Below are positions 1 through 9,284 of a stretch of DNA of 64,000 nucleotides, piece by piece (positions within the stretch are counted from its first letter, which is position 1; every line of letters begins with the position of its first letter). Below the pieces are notes generated by a model. The model was not told where the DNA came from. It ran no database searches and saw nothing but the letters and a program-made list of their open reading frames with translations. A program made the translations under genes and the position numbers. Source of the DNA: Trichomonas vaginalis G3 (taxonomy: Eukaryota; Parabasalia; Trichomonadida; Trichomonadidae); contig NC_067203.1 in NCBI RefSeq assembly GCF_026262505.1, positions 24,719,411-24,783,410 of the forward strand, written 5' to 3'.

Positions 1-464
1 GCCTTGGATTACCAGCTGTCATATGGTCCACTACTTTCTTCATTTTCTTGACTCCTTTCTTTGGTATTTTCCGTATTGCCGACTATTCAGTGCTTTACAC
101 ATTCCTTGGCTGGTTATTTTCGTATCTACCTTTTGTTTTGGTCCCGAGAGGCATGTTTATGTACCATTACATCGTTCCAATGATGTTTGGTGCGATGAAC
201 CTCGCAAGTTTAGCGAATTGCATATTCAGGAAGTGGCCACATTACAGGACATACTTCTTTGCCACGATTTGTATACTAGTTTCTGCCAATTTCTTGCTAT
301 TTTCTCCAATAATTTACGGAAATCCACTTTTGAAGAGTACTGATAACTATTTAATATGGAGAAACGAATGGTTATGGGGTCCGCAAGAGCCTGTTCAATA
401 TTTCGGAGAAGAAATGTTCAATACAACAATTCAATACGGATCTCTAAGAAGGAAGTTCTTTTAA
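1..464 (+). CDS. Protein O-mannosyltransferase (PMT family), C-terminal part
   Basis: Partial gene cut by the left window edge; it is open from base 3 with no start codon inside the window. About 153 residues remain. Seen: several hydrophobic segments, a GWLFSYLPF stretch followed by the charged/aromatic MFMYHYIVP, and a short polar tail ending in RRKFF. Known: this arrangement matches the C-terminal multi-membrane domain of dolichyl-phosphate-mannose:protein mannosyltransferases, where an L-P-F ... H-Y-x-P region sits in the last membrane helices. These ER membrane enzymes transfer mannose from dolichyl-phosphate-mannose to Ser/Thr of secretory proteins. Inferred: the catalytic N-terminal part and the MIR domain lie upstream of the window. 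The next gene starts 106 bp downstream on the same strand and is also a glycosyltransferase, but nothing shows shared transcription. Confidence 0.72.
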   Translation, partial: LGLPAVIWSTTFFIFLTPFFGIFRIADYSVLYTFLGWLFSYLPFVLVPRGMFMYHYIVPMMFGAMNLASLANCIFRKWPHYRTYFFATICILVSANFLLFSPIIYGNPLLKSTDNYLIWRNEWLWGPQEPVQYFGEEMFNTTIQYGSLRRKFF

Positions 465-555
465 CTACTCTGCCATCGAATAAAATGTTTGTACTTTAGT
501 TTAATTTTTCTATAAAATCTATTCTTTTGAACCGAAATTCATGTTAAAATCTTTG

Positions 556-561
556 TCACTT
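556..561 (+). promoter_or_regulatory. Initiator-like element (TCACTT)
   Basis: TCACTT lies with its A 12 nt before the ATG at 570. It fits the trichomonad initiator consensus TCA(+1)Py(T/A), and the short leader fits trichomonad mRNAs. The same hexamer precedes the transposase gene at the other end of the window. Confidence 0.5.
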
Positions 562-569
562 TTTTAATA

Positions 570-1409
570 ATGCGAAAAAATATATTCTACATTTTTTTCA
601 TCGTAATTGGTATAACAGCGAACATTACTACTATCAAACTCTTACTTATAGGGCGGCCCGAGTTATTTCATTTAAAATCAACAGGCAGTAAAGTTGCATT
701 TGCCACAGTCACAACTCCAGCGTTCTGTATGGGGGCTGTAGCACTTGGATATTCAATTCAGAAGTATCATGGTGACTCAATAGACCGAATTTGCCTAGTT
801 TCACATGATGTAAATTCAACCTGGAGAGAAATTTTATCTCAATGGTGGAAAGTTTACGAAATGCCTGAAATAAAACCGACTAAAACGCATAGAAGATCAT
901 GGATTAAACTACAATTGTGGAAATTCACAGATTACTCAAAAATTCTTTATTTTGACACAGATACACTCCTTTTAGATAATGTCGAAGAGCTTTTCAAAGA
1001 AAAACAGCTTTCTTGTGCTAATGACGTCAATCCAACATATATTTGCAATACAGGAGTTCTTGTTTTGGAGCCATCAATTTTAATTTATAGAGATATGCTT
1101 GAGAAGATGAAAGACCAATTGTTTTTACACTTGCCTGGCGATCAGGCATTCATAAATGCGTACTTTAAAACGTTTAATCCGTTACATCCAAAATATAACG
1201 CGCTTAGACTAGATTCATCAAGTTTCCCTGAATTTTATGAGGCAGGAAAACTTAAAGTAGTTCATTATGTATGTAAAAAACCATGGAAATGCGGAAGATC
1301 TGGTGTAACTTATTGCGGCTGCGGATATGCTAAGCTTAATGAAGTCTGGTATCAATACTTCGATGAAGCATGCAAAAATCATACCTGCATTGAATCATGG
1401 AAAGAATAA
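570..1409 (+). CDS. Glycosyltransferase family 8 (glycogenin-like) type II membrane protein
   Basis: 279 residues. Residues about 4-28 form one hydrophobic segment after a short basic start (MRKN), typical of a Golgi/ER signal anchor. The catalytic fold follows: FATVTT at about 44-49 (nucleotide-sugar binding start), YFDTDTLLLDN with the metal-binding DTD at 129-131, NTGVLVLEPS at about 160-169, GDQAFIN at 190-196 and HYVCKKPWKC at 232-241. These are the ordered motifs of GT8 enzymes, which use UDP-sugars. The tail after 241 is Cys-rich and short. The start is supported by the initiator-like TCACTT 12 nt upstream. Inferred role: transfer of a UDP-activated sugar in the secretory pathway; the substrate cannot be told from sequence. 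A cytosolic glycogenin is less likely because of the N-terminal anchor. Confidence 0.82.
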   Translation: MRKNIFYIFFIVIGITANITTIKLLLIGRPELFHLKSTGSKVAFATVTTPAFCMGAVALGYSIQKYHGDSIDRICLVSHDVNSTWREILSQWWKVYEMPEIKPTKTHRRSWIKLQLWKFTDYSKILYFDTDTLLLDNVEELFKEKQLSCANDVNPTYICNTGVLVLEPSILIYRDMLEKMKDQLFLHLPGDQAFINAYFKTFNPLHPKYNALRLDSSSFPEFYEAGKLKVVHYVCKKPWKCGRSGVTYCGCGYAKLNEVWYQYFDEACKNHTCIESWKE

Positions 1410-1643
1410 ATTGTTTTGTATATATTTTTGTTTAAAAAATATGCTTTTTCATGGATTTTTATGTATATTTCCTGATAAACAACATTTAAATATCAATAAT
1501 TTTGATCCAAATCTTTTGATATTTTTCAAATGAAAATTATTTAATTTTTTTAAATGATGTAATATGTTATTTTGATTTTAGGCTAGAACTATTTTGAAAA
1601 ATATTGATTATTTGCTTAGTAGTATTGAAATATATTGCATATT
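1410..1643. other. AT-rich intergenic spacer between converging genes
   Basis: Spacer between the stop of the glycosyltransferase and the stop of the L13a gene, which converge here. AT-rich with T- and A-runs; it must hold both 3' ends. No other gene seen. Confidence 0.5.
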
Positions 1644-2246
1644 TTACTCAGCGAATGTCTCAAGGAACTTAACAGCTTGGGCGCCGAGCTGCTTGTTGGC
1701 CTTCTCAATGGCAGCTGCCTTCTTGTCCTGCTGAGCCTTCTTAGCTTCGTAGTACTTAGCAGATTCGGCCTTGCGCTTGGCTTCGAGGTCAGCAACAACC
1801 TTGCCGTACTTCCAGCCCATTGTTGTTGAGAGTTCACCAAGCTTTGTTGTTGGGCGATCTGTATGGATGGAAACGCAGCGGAGAGCGTGTGGGATAACAA
1901 CACGCTTGTATGTGACGTACTTGGCTGGAACACCCTCGAAGACCTTGAGGTTTTCGAAAGCCTCGGCACCACGGTGTGTCTTGTATGGGAGCATTCCGCG
2001 GACAGCACGAGCGAAGATTTCACGTGGAGCACGCTGGTGGAATGGACCATCACGTGGGTTGGAGTTTGTTGTCTTGTTGAGGAAGCGTTCGTAGGTGTGG
2101 ACTGTGAACTTATGCTTGCCGTTCAAAACGATTTCTTCGGCACGAACAACAACGATCTTACGGCCCTTAAGGAGCTGCTTGGCAACAGCTGCGGCAAGAC
2201 GGCCTTGGATGTGGCCCTTAGCGTCAATCACGATGGAAGCAGACAT
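1644..2246 (-). CDS. RPL13A: 60S ribosomal protein L13a (uL13)
   Basis: 200 residues, the usual eukaryotic length. The N-terminus (SASIVIDAKGHIQGRLAA) is the conserved uL13 opening, followed by VVVRAEEIVLNGKHKF, the basic FHQRAPREIFARAVRGMLP segment at about 70-88 and the GVPAKY motif near 105. After about residue 145 comes a charged Lys/Ala-rich helix, the eukaryote-specific extension. It is a structural protein of the large ribosomal subunit. Base composition is clearly less AT-rich than its neighbours, with a restricted codon set, as expected for a very highly expressed gene. It converges with the glycosyltransferase gene. No clear TCA-Py-T initiator is seen in front of its ATG. Confidence 0.97.
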   Translation of the reverse strand: MSASIVIDAKGHIQGRLAAAVAKQLLKGRKIVVVRAEEIVLNGKHKFTVHTYERFLNKTTNSNPRDGPFHQRAPREIFARAVRGMLPYKTHRGAEAFENLKVFEGVPAKYVTYKRVVIPHALRCVSIHTDRPTTKLGELSTTMGWKYGKVVADLEAKRKAESAKYYEAKKAQQDKKAAAIEKANKQLGAQAVKFLETFAE

Positions 2247-2578
2247 TTCAAAGGCGGAAAAAACCGCTTTTGGCCGGACCAGATTATCGTTTTTTTAAAG
2301 CTGATTATTTTCTAATTATACTCACACATCTTTTTGAAGATACTTTGTTGCATGCTAAGTAGTGTCAACGATAGAAATTGAGAGCCTATTAATCGTCGAG
2401 GAAGTACGATTATTTTTTGGGCGAAAAAGTATATTAAAATATGATTATTAATATGTTTTTAAAATAAAAAATTTGAAAGTTAATTTGAGATTCTCATATA
2501 ATTTTTTGAATGAAAAAAATAAATATAGTCTATATGAGTTTTTGAATAATCACACTTGAGATATATCTAAAAAATAAT
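2247..2578. other. Upstream region of the L13a gene and edge of a repeat-rich tract
   Basis: The first ~60 bases, next to the L13a start, are comparatively GC-rich (GGCCGGACC) and probably form its promoter. Beyond 2345 the DNA becomes AT-rich and carries the left half of a long-range inverted repeat. No gene seen. Confidence 0.45.
2345..2368 (+). repeat. Left half of a 24-bp inverted repeat spanning 6.7 kb
   Basis: Begins TTGTTGCATGCTAAGTAGTG and is repeated perfectly in reverse complement at 9050-9073. Inward of both copies there is weaker similarity, including ATCGTCG(A/G)GGAAG, so the ancestral repeat was longer. It looks like the terminal inverted repeat of an old transposon-like element covering 2345-9073, but no clear target duplication was found. 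Confidence 0.6.
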
Positions 2579-2854
2579 GGGGAGAAGCTTCCTAAACTTT
2601 TTAATCCCATAAATATGGTCATTATCTGGAATAAAGAGTTAAGCGTCATATGTCACTTTTTGTACTAAGGAAACATCGACTTTATGCGTTATGACTTTTC
2701 GATGAGGAAACAAGTGTTTACGTATTATAAACTTCCTTATTCCAATAAACCGACCCTAAACATAATTAATTCTAAGCATGATAATGGTCTCTTTTCTATG
2801 ATAACCAAATCAATTTGGTTATCATAGTAAAGCACCAAAAACTGGAATAGGAAT
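2579..2854 (+). repeat. Left terminal inverted repeat (276 bp)
   Basis: Matches the reverse complement of 4058-4333 along its whole length; similarity stops abruptly after GGAATAGGAAT at the inner side. Confidence 0.85.
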
Positions 2855-4057
2855 CGGCAATATGGAATCATGAAGCAACTCGGATAAAATAAATATGGAA
2901 CATTCATACATCCATTCCCTATTTTTAACCATATTTTCAAACAAAATTCTCGTACTATTTTCAATAAAATTTGCATAACCTTGTTATTACTCTTAGGCGA
3001 AAGATGATTTTAATGTTAATTTTATAGAAGAACTTTTAATGCATAATAAAATAACCATTTCCTATAAATTTAGACTTAAAACGGTGACAATAAACAAGCT
3101 TTAGTCTAGAAATTAATTTTCTACTACTATAAATGCATCTTTATCTTTAATTAGAAAAAAATTTATCAATTTTATTATCCAGATGAAAAAAGAAGTGACA
3201 TATGATATTTTATCTAATTTAAAATCTTTTATTGATTGTTTTTAAAAACTTTGCATTTTGTATGAGTATTTCATGTTTAAATCAGTATAAATACGCAAAA
3301 TACTTATGAAATTCCAGCTGTTATTCAGTACTATTCATTTTTCAGCAATCATTAACTGTGGAAGAGTATGGCAAACGTTCGATAATGATCATGTAGACTC
3401 AGATCATCAAGAATGAATTAAAGTCAATGCAGGGAAATGGATAATCCGATTAAAAACCCCAAAAAGGAAAAAGATATTATATGAACGTCTCACAAATGGT
3501 TAGTACTAAGCTCTTTCCTGATGATTGAATATTCTTTCATATTTTTGTATATTGTAAGGGATTTTCTCCCCAAATATATAATACCTTCCTTATAAACGAT
3601 CTACTTTCTTTGAATACAAGTATAATTTTACATTTTAGGAAAAAAATTTATTTTTTCAAATTTATCTTATAACAATAGAGATTTATATATGTGTGTGTCA
3701 ATATAGGCTTTAGTGGTATAAAATTGGGTAGATTTTGTTTTATTTTGAGTAAAAAATTCAAAAAATACTACCTCATTTTGCGTGCAAAGGAATAGTCAGA
3801 GCTATTTAATAACATTTTACGAATGAACTATGGAATTACTATAACTTTTGAAGAAATTTCAAAGTTAATAGAAGATTGTATTTTAGAAATCAGCTAAAAG
3901 AATGATGTGCATGCATCAAGCGTTAAAGTATCCTAATCAGAATATAGTAATATACAATGATTAGCAAAGCAGATTTGAATCGGCAAGAAGAGTTGCTTAA
4001 AAAATCAGTTGAGTCTTCTCTAGTTTCCACACTGCCTATTCCTGTTTAAGTGCGGTT

Positions 4058-4333
4058 ATTCCTATTCCAGTTTTTGGTGCTTTACTATGATAACCAAATT
4101 GATTTGGTTATCATAGAAAAGAGACCATTATCATGCTTAGAATTAATTATGTTTAGGGTCGGTTTATTGGAATAAGGAAGTTTATAATACGTAAACACTT
4201 GTTTCCTCATCGAAAAGTCATAACGCATAAAGTCGATGTTTCCTTAGTACAAAAAGTGACATATGACGCTTAACTCTTTATTCCAGATAATGACCATATT
4301 TATGGGATTAAAAAGTTTAGGAAGCTTCTCCCC
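4058..4333 (-). repeat. Right terminal inverted repeat (276 bp)
   Basis: Reverse complement of 2579-2854; ends GCTTCTCCCC followed by AAT. Confidence 0.85.
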
Positions 4334-7300
4334 AATTAAAAATAGAGTTTGAGAAGACTTTTCAAGGTGTAATGAAAAGAGAGGTAGGGCAACGATAGAA
4401 AATTTTTGGAAAAAAAGTTCGGAGATCTTAAACGTATCATATTCCCTGCATGGTTTGGTATCTTCCGCCATGCGTTGTGCCAAACATATTGACACTTTCC
4501 AATAATTAATTTATGGTATGAGTCACAGAGTTAGATTATAAAAGAAAGTAAATAATTGCAATTAGAAATCATATATGTCGGAAATCAAATGTTGATGAGC
4601 AGAAACCTTTTACTCATCATAAAAGAGATAAATCACTAAAGATTTGTATACATTAAAATTTGATATTTGGTGCTCGAAAACTGTCTGATGGACTCCTCCA
4701 AATGAACCAATCTATCGCTGAGGACCAAATTAGATGATGTGGATGGTGTATTCTCGAATTCTAACTTAGGAAGAATGGGAACAAAACGAATGACGACAAC
4801 AACATGTCAAACATAGATTAAATATCTATGAATCAATAAAGTATACGTGCATTGAAGGTGATAACGATCACTTGAGGCTTATAACTCTTTGACTAAATTA
4901 TGCAATAATTAAATATAATCATTTTTATATTTTTATACTGATAGTAATTAATATACTATCCTGCTTAATAAATGGTATGATCAAATTTGTTTGAAAATTT
5001 AATTATGTATATGAAACTATGTCTTCTATATAAAAATCAAAATTTTCGGACGAACCTAGATTGAACCTTTATGAAAATCTATCATTTTTGTTAATTGAGT
5101 TAATATGAATCTTTTACATATGTATATATAGCATTGATAGCTTATATAATCATGGTTTATTCCATATTAACATATTTTTTCAGTTAAATTTGTTAATAAT
5201 ATCATGTAACAAATTAATTCAAGATTAGAATGTCTACAAAATGCTAACAAATAAGAACAAAATACGATTTCTCGACTTAAATTTTAATATGGAGTAGTTT
5301 TTCGTTTAAATCTAATTAAAAATGAATAAAAACTTATCTTGTACTATTTTCATTCAAAGATTTTAATAATGTAAATCATGCATTTTCATAATTCAGTACA
5401 GTTCTTTTTAGAATTAAAGTTGATGAGGATGATATTTGTGATTTAAAATAATTTGTTAATGTTCACCTTTTATTCATCACCTTGTGGTATGCCCTAAAGC
5501 AATAGCATTATCAATTCTGCTGAATTGATCAACTCAAAATTCCAAAAAAAATTCAAAATTTCAAAAATGAAATTAAACAATTTGAATTTTCACATGAAAA
5601 AATCAATTTCGAAAAAAATTTGGAAAATCAAAGTATTTGATAATTAGTCAAATAATCAATTTACATCGTTTTTACTCATAAAAAACAACTAATTTTTGAT
5701 TTTGATATCATATTTGATAAATACTCATTCCAGAGTTGACGTAATGTATTAATTATTGTTAGAGATATTGCTTTCGCAGCAAAATTCTTATTTCATGAAA
5801 GAAAAAAAAAATGATTTTATTCCAACAAAAACAAGTAAACAGATGAATGGAAACGTACTATATTTTCATAAATGTAGTAATCAGCGTGTCAGCTTTTGTT
5901 TATCATGTTCGAGTCAAAATGTATTAACTTGTAATAAGAAATATTCGAAGATTATATGAAGTATTGAGCATTCTTTGTAGAAATATTTGTAATTCATTAC
6001 TAACATATATAATAAAGTTGTTTTTTTTTCCTTATTGCAATAATTTTGTCTGATTTTAATAACTTTTCATGTATACGAGTTGTGTGAATATGCATCATAA
6101 TATGCGTAAATATACTTATTTGCGACGAATAATGTGGTTGCATAATGGAGGTGCTAAATTTTGATTTTTAATATGGGGCTTTGGTATGTATAATCATGTT
6201 CTTATCTCAACGTAGGAGTATTGGTGCAATATGATTAAAATTTACGAGGTTGATCTTAAATTGAATAATTCTGGAGTATAAATCACAATGCAGCTAATTC
6301 TATGTTAAAGATAGATACAGATTGTAGTAATCAATTAGGGAGTACAAATTCATTCTTTCATTTCTGTCGTATTGAGCAGAAAGGAAGAGATCATAACCCT
6401 AGGAAAAAAAGCCCAAATTTGTCACTTTTCATAGTACGTTAAACTCAATTCGCTCGGCGAATGCCGAGCACACGTACTCATCATTCAACATAATATTCTC
6501 ATTCTTTGGTTATTATAGTGCCAGACAACACAAGATTTCAAAGAATTACTTGAGTTTTCAATTAATCTTAATCCGATTTTAGATTTATCGAGAACTCCAT
6601 CATCACAATCACATACTTCAGTGCGGTAACTACAATTATCCATATACAGAAGGAAGTTCTTTTCGAACAACTCATTTGGAGTCTGTTTTGGAAAGAACTT
6701 CTTTCTGTCCGACTTAATTTCATAGTTCCTGATCAACCAAAAGACAGAAACCACACACTATCTACTTAGGAAAGGAGTTCTTTCTAAATCTTCCTTAAAT
6801 TGAGATTTTACGAGAGATAACCCTTCTATTGCACTTAAAAATGAACATTTTGATATCTTTAGTATCACACATGGTCATATATAGTATTTCATCTACATGA
6901 ATACATTCATCTTTCGAAGTCTCTCATTAAATGGGAGGCTTCGAAAGATGAATCGTTTTATTCATACAACTTTAAATCTCGAACACATTTAGAGAGTGAG
7001 TATATCATTTTATTCTTGTTTTGAGTTTATTCTGATTCAAAATTGCAGTGAAAACAGAAGTTCACACATCATATCTGAATGTGAGCTCATCTATACTTAT
7101 ACGATCTCAATACCTCCACTCTAAGCATAAGAGGTGAAGTTATATAAAAATTATCAGATGCGTTGAAGTCTCAAAAGTATTGCCTGAATGCTTGTTTCAT
7201 ATTTGTCCAAGTAGTTTCAATGAATAAATGTATTGTTTTTTATAATTTCGATTTATTTTTAGAAAATATTCAATATAAACCTTTATTGTGTTATTTACAT

Positions 7301-7846
7301 CTCATAAATTCTCTGTCTAAATCATATAAAAGCGCGTTTTACCCCTATGAATCAAGAAATTCATTCAATATTCATGGTATATTTATTAAATTTATACGAT
7401 TTACTAATAATCAATATTATATCCTCATAAATAGCAATATATTTTGGTAATCTATGATAATCATATACAATATTTGAAATCAAATTTTCATTAGTTTAGG
7501 TTCCTTGTTAATAGTAAACCATTATATTTATTACTAATAATAAAATCTATCTGTCGTATTGAAATTCAATAAAATTACTTATTCGGTCCAAAAAAACAAA
7601 TTAGATAAAATTTTTCTTTTTTTATGTAATTTTTGTTTTTCATTTTTCTCAAGATCCTAAGTTATGTTCTAACTTTTGACATCATATCATATCATGCTAG
7701 GCTATATATTATAGCATATCCAAAAGGCAAGGAAATCTATCAGAGAAGCCTTTTTGACCTATCGTTGCCCTACCTCTATGAAAAGTGTGATATAGAAAAT
7801 AATTATAGATATTTTAATTTTATATATTGTGCTAAGCATTATATTA
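4334..7846. other. Long AT-rich tract without a convincing gene
   Basis: About 3.5 kb of AT-rich DNA. Short reading frames exist but show no domain, no composition shift and no initiator. Local hairpins are present: arms at 6647-6662 / 6692-6707 (CAGAAGGAAGTTCTTT and its near-complement) and 6905-6919 / 6939-6953 (ATTCATCTTTCGAAG and its exact complement). An 18-bp word, GAGGTAGGGCAACGATAG, at about 4380-4397 recurs inverted at about 7758-7775. It is probably decayed transposon-derived DNA. Confidence 0.5.
6905..6953. repeat. Perfect 15-bp-arm hairpin
   Basis: ATTCATCTTTCGAAG (6905-6919) pairs perfectly with 6939-6953 across a 19-base loop. It belongs to a stretch of several hairpins that leads into the large palindrome downstream. 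Confidence 0.7.
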
Positions 7847-8815
7847 AATTTTTAGGAAAAACACTTTTCATAAGTATTCAATATTTGAAAATACGCTCCA
7901 AAAAAGAATAGATTCTTTTATATTCGCTTATATAAAAGGAGACTCTCTATCAGATGCGAATGCCTGAATTCAGCACCTCTGATAGAGAGTTTCCTCTTAT
8001 ATAAGCAAATCTTTTTCATTCGTTTTTGTTATTATAAAAACATCAAAATCTACCAATATGAGAAATTAAACCCTGCGAGGCACCAATCTAGAACTGGCAC
8101 TTCGCAGGGTTGAATTTCTCTTGACAAAATACAATAATCAAATGCTCCAAAGTTTTCAAATTTTTATTAGGAATAGGAGCCTACAAAGCACTGATTATAT
8201 ATCAGTGCCTGGTAGGCTCCTATTCCTTCTCTAAATGGGAGAAACTTTGTTTGAATAAGATAACATGCGAACAAAGTTTCTCCCATTTAGAGTGGGATTT
8301 GGAGGGTGGGAGGTACATAGATAGACTATGTATCTCTCACCCTCCAATTCCCTCGGGAAAGTTCGAAAACTTTGGTGCAATCAGCAACGATTGCACCAAA
8401 GTTTTTGCGTTTAATTGAAGGAATTGCTCTTTATGATATATACAGTTACAATGCATATATCATAAGGAGCAATTCCTTCCAGATATCTGGCAAACTTCCT
8501 CGCAATGGTTCACAATTGCGAACAAGTTTTGTCATTTGTCAAGAGAAATTAAACCCTGCGAAGCGCCAGTTCTAGACTGGCACCTCGCAGGGTTTAATTT
8601 CTCATATTGGTAGCTTTTTATGTTTTTATATTAACAATAACTCATGAAAAAGATCCGCTTATATAAGAGGAAACTCTCTATCAGAGGTGCTGAATTCATG
8701 CATTCGCATCTGATAGAGAGTTTCATTTTATATAAGCAAATATAAGAGAATCTATTTTTTTTGGACCGTATTCTCAAATATTGAATACTTATGAAAAGTG
8801 TTTTTTTCTAAAAAT
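7847..8815. repeat. ~970-bp palindrome made of ten consecutive hairpins
   Basis: The outer ~275 bp on each side (about 7847-8125 and 8538-8815) are inverted copies of one another. The whole stretch is also a row of local stem-loops: 7926-8006, 8060-8120, 8168-8228, 8233-8288, 8294-8352, 8367-8405, 8417-8479, about 8490-8530, 8542-8603 and 8656-8737. Stems are mostly 15-29 bp and loops are short. Hairpins 1 and 2 are the inverted partners of 10 and 9, and even their loops are complementary. It can therefore fold as one long stem or as a train of hairpins. It may be a foldback-type element or part of a larger one. No coding capacity seen. Confidence 0.85.
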
Positions 8816-9284
8816 CTCAGAATATATTTACAATAGTAAAATAAATAAGATATTTAAATTTATTTTTAAATGCTTTTTTTATATGAGATTCTCAAAAGTT
8901 ATATCAAAAGTCTGTTTTTTCTAAAATCTAATATCATAATCTATTTCTCATTTTAAGTACATCTTAATTCATTTTATTTTCTATATTTTTTCAATATTTT
9001 TGAGGGAATTGTGTTGCTTCCCCGACGATAAAATTGAGAGGTTTACACATTGACACTACTTAGCATGCAACAACTTTAACAAAATTTGAGGAAATTGGTA
9101 AAATTTTGTGAAAATTGTTAGAATCTTGAGTAATACGGTATGCTTTTTGGCGTATTCAAACAATTGGGAATAAGACGATCAGTGAGGCGTTCAACGGTCT
9201 TTAAATAAACATTCCAATTTCATTCAAATAATATTATTTAAATTTTTTAAAAAATACAAACAAATACATTCTATTCTTTATTAA
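8816..9284. other. AT-rich spacer with the right long-range repeat half
   Basis: Downstream flank of the hairpin palindrome and 3' side of the ARM-like gene. Contains the inverted repeat half at 9050-9073. No gene seen. Confidence 0.45.
9050..9073 (-). repeat. Right half of the 24-bp inverted repeat
   Basis: Exact reverse complement of 2345-2368; see that entry. Confidence 0.6.

Larger units (their letters stand above)
2579..4333. mobile_element. Non-autonomous DNA element with 276-bp terminal inverted repeats
   Basis: The ends at 2579-2854 and 4058-4333 are apparently perfect inverted copies of 276 bp, starting GGGGAGAAGCTTCC. The inner end of each arm holds a near-palindrome (TGATAACCAAAT...ATTTGGTTATCA). 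AAT lies directly outside both ends (2576-2578 and 4334-4336), a possible 3-bp target duplication. The 1.2 kb interior is AT-rich and no transposase-like reading frame is seen, so it would need a transposase from elsewhere. The identity of the arms suggests recent insertion or homogenisation. The superfamily is not determined. Confidence 0.75.

Noticed and set aside
23-343. Second plus-strand frame at the left edge
   Set aside because: Overlaps the mannosyltransferase end in another frame and matches nothing.
1635-2315. Long plus-strand frames opposite the L13a gene
   Set aside because: Antisense shadows of a highly biased coding sequence; the minus-strand product is unmistakable.
4244-4495. 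83-codon minus-strand frame running into the 1.755-kb element
   Set aside because: Partly inside the terminal repeat, no recognisable domain; the non-repeat half may be a gene relic but cannot be supported.
6485-6754. 89-codon minus-strand frame in the gene-free tract
   Set aside because: No family recognised, starts in a hairpin region, no initiator; could be a fragment of a surface-protein domain but evidence is too thin.
7633-7911. 92-codon plus-strand frame before the hairpin palindrome
   Set aside because: Overlaps the palindrome arm and is very AT-rich; no domain.
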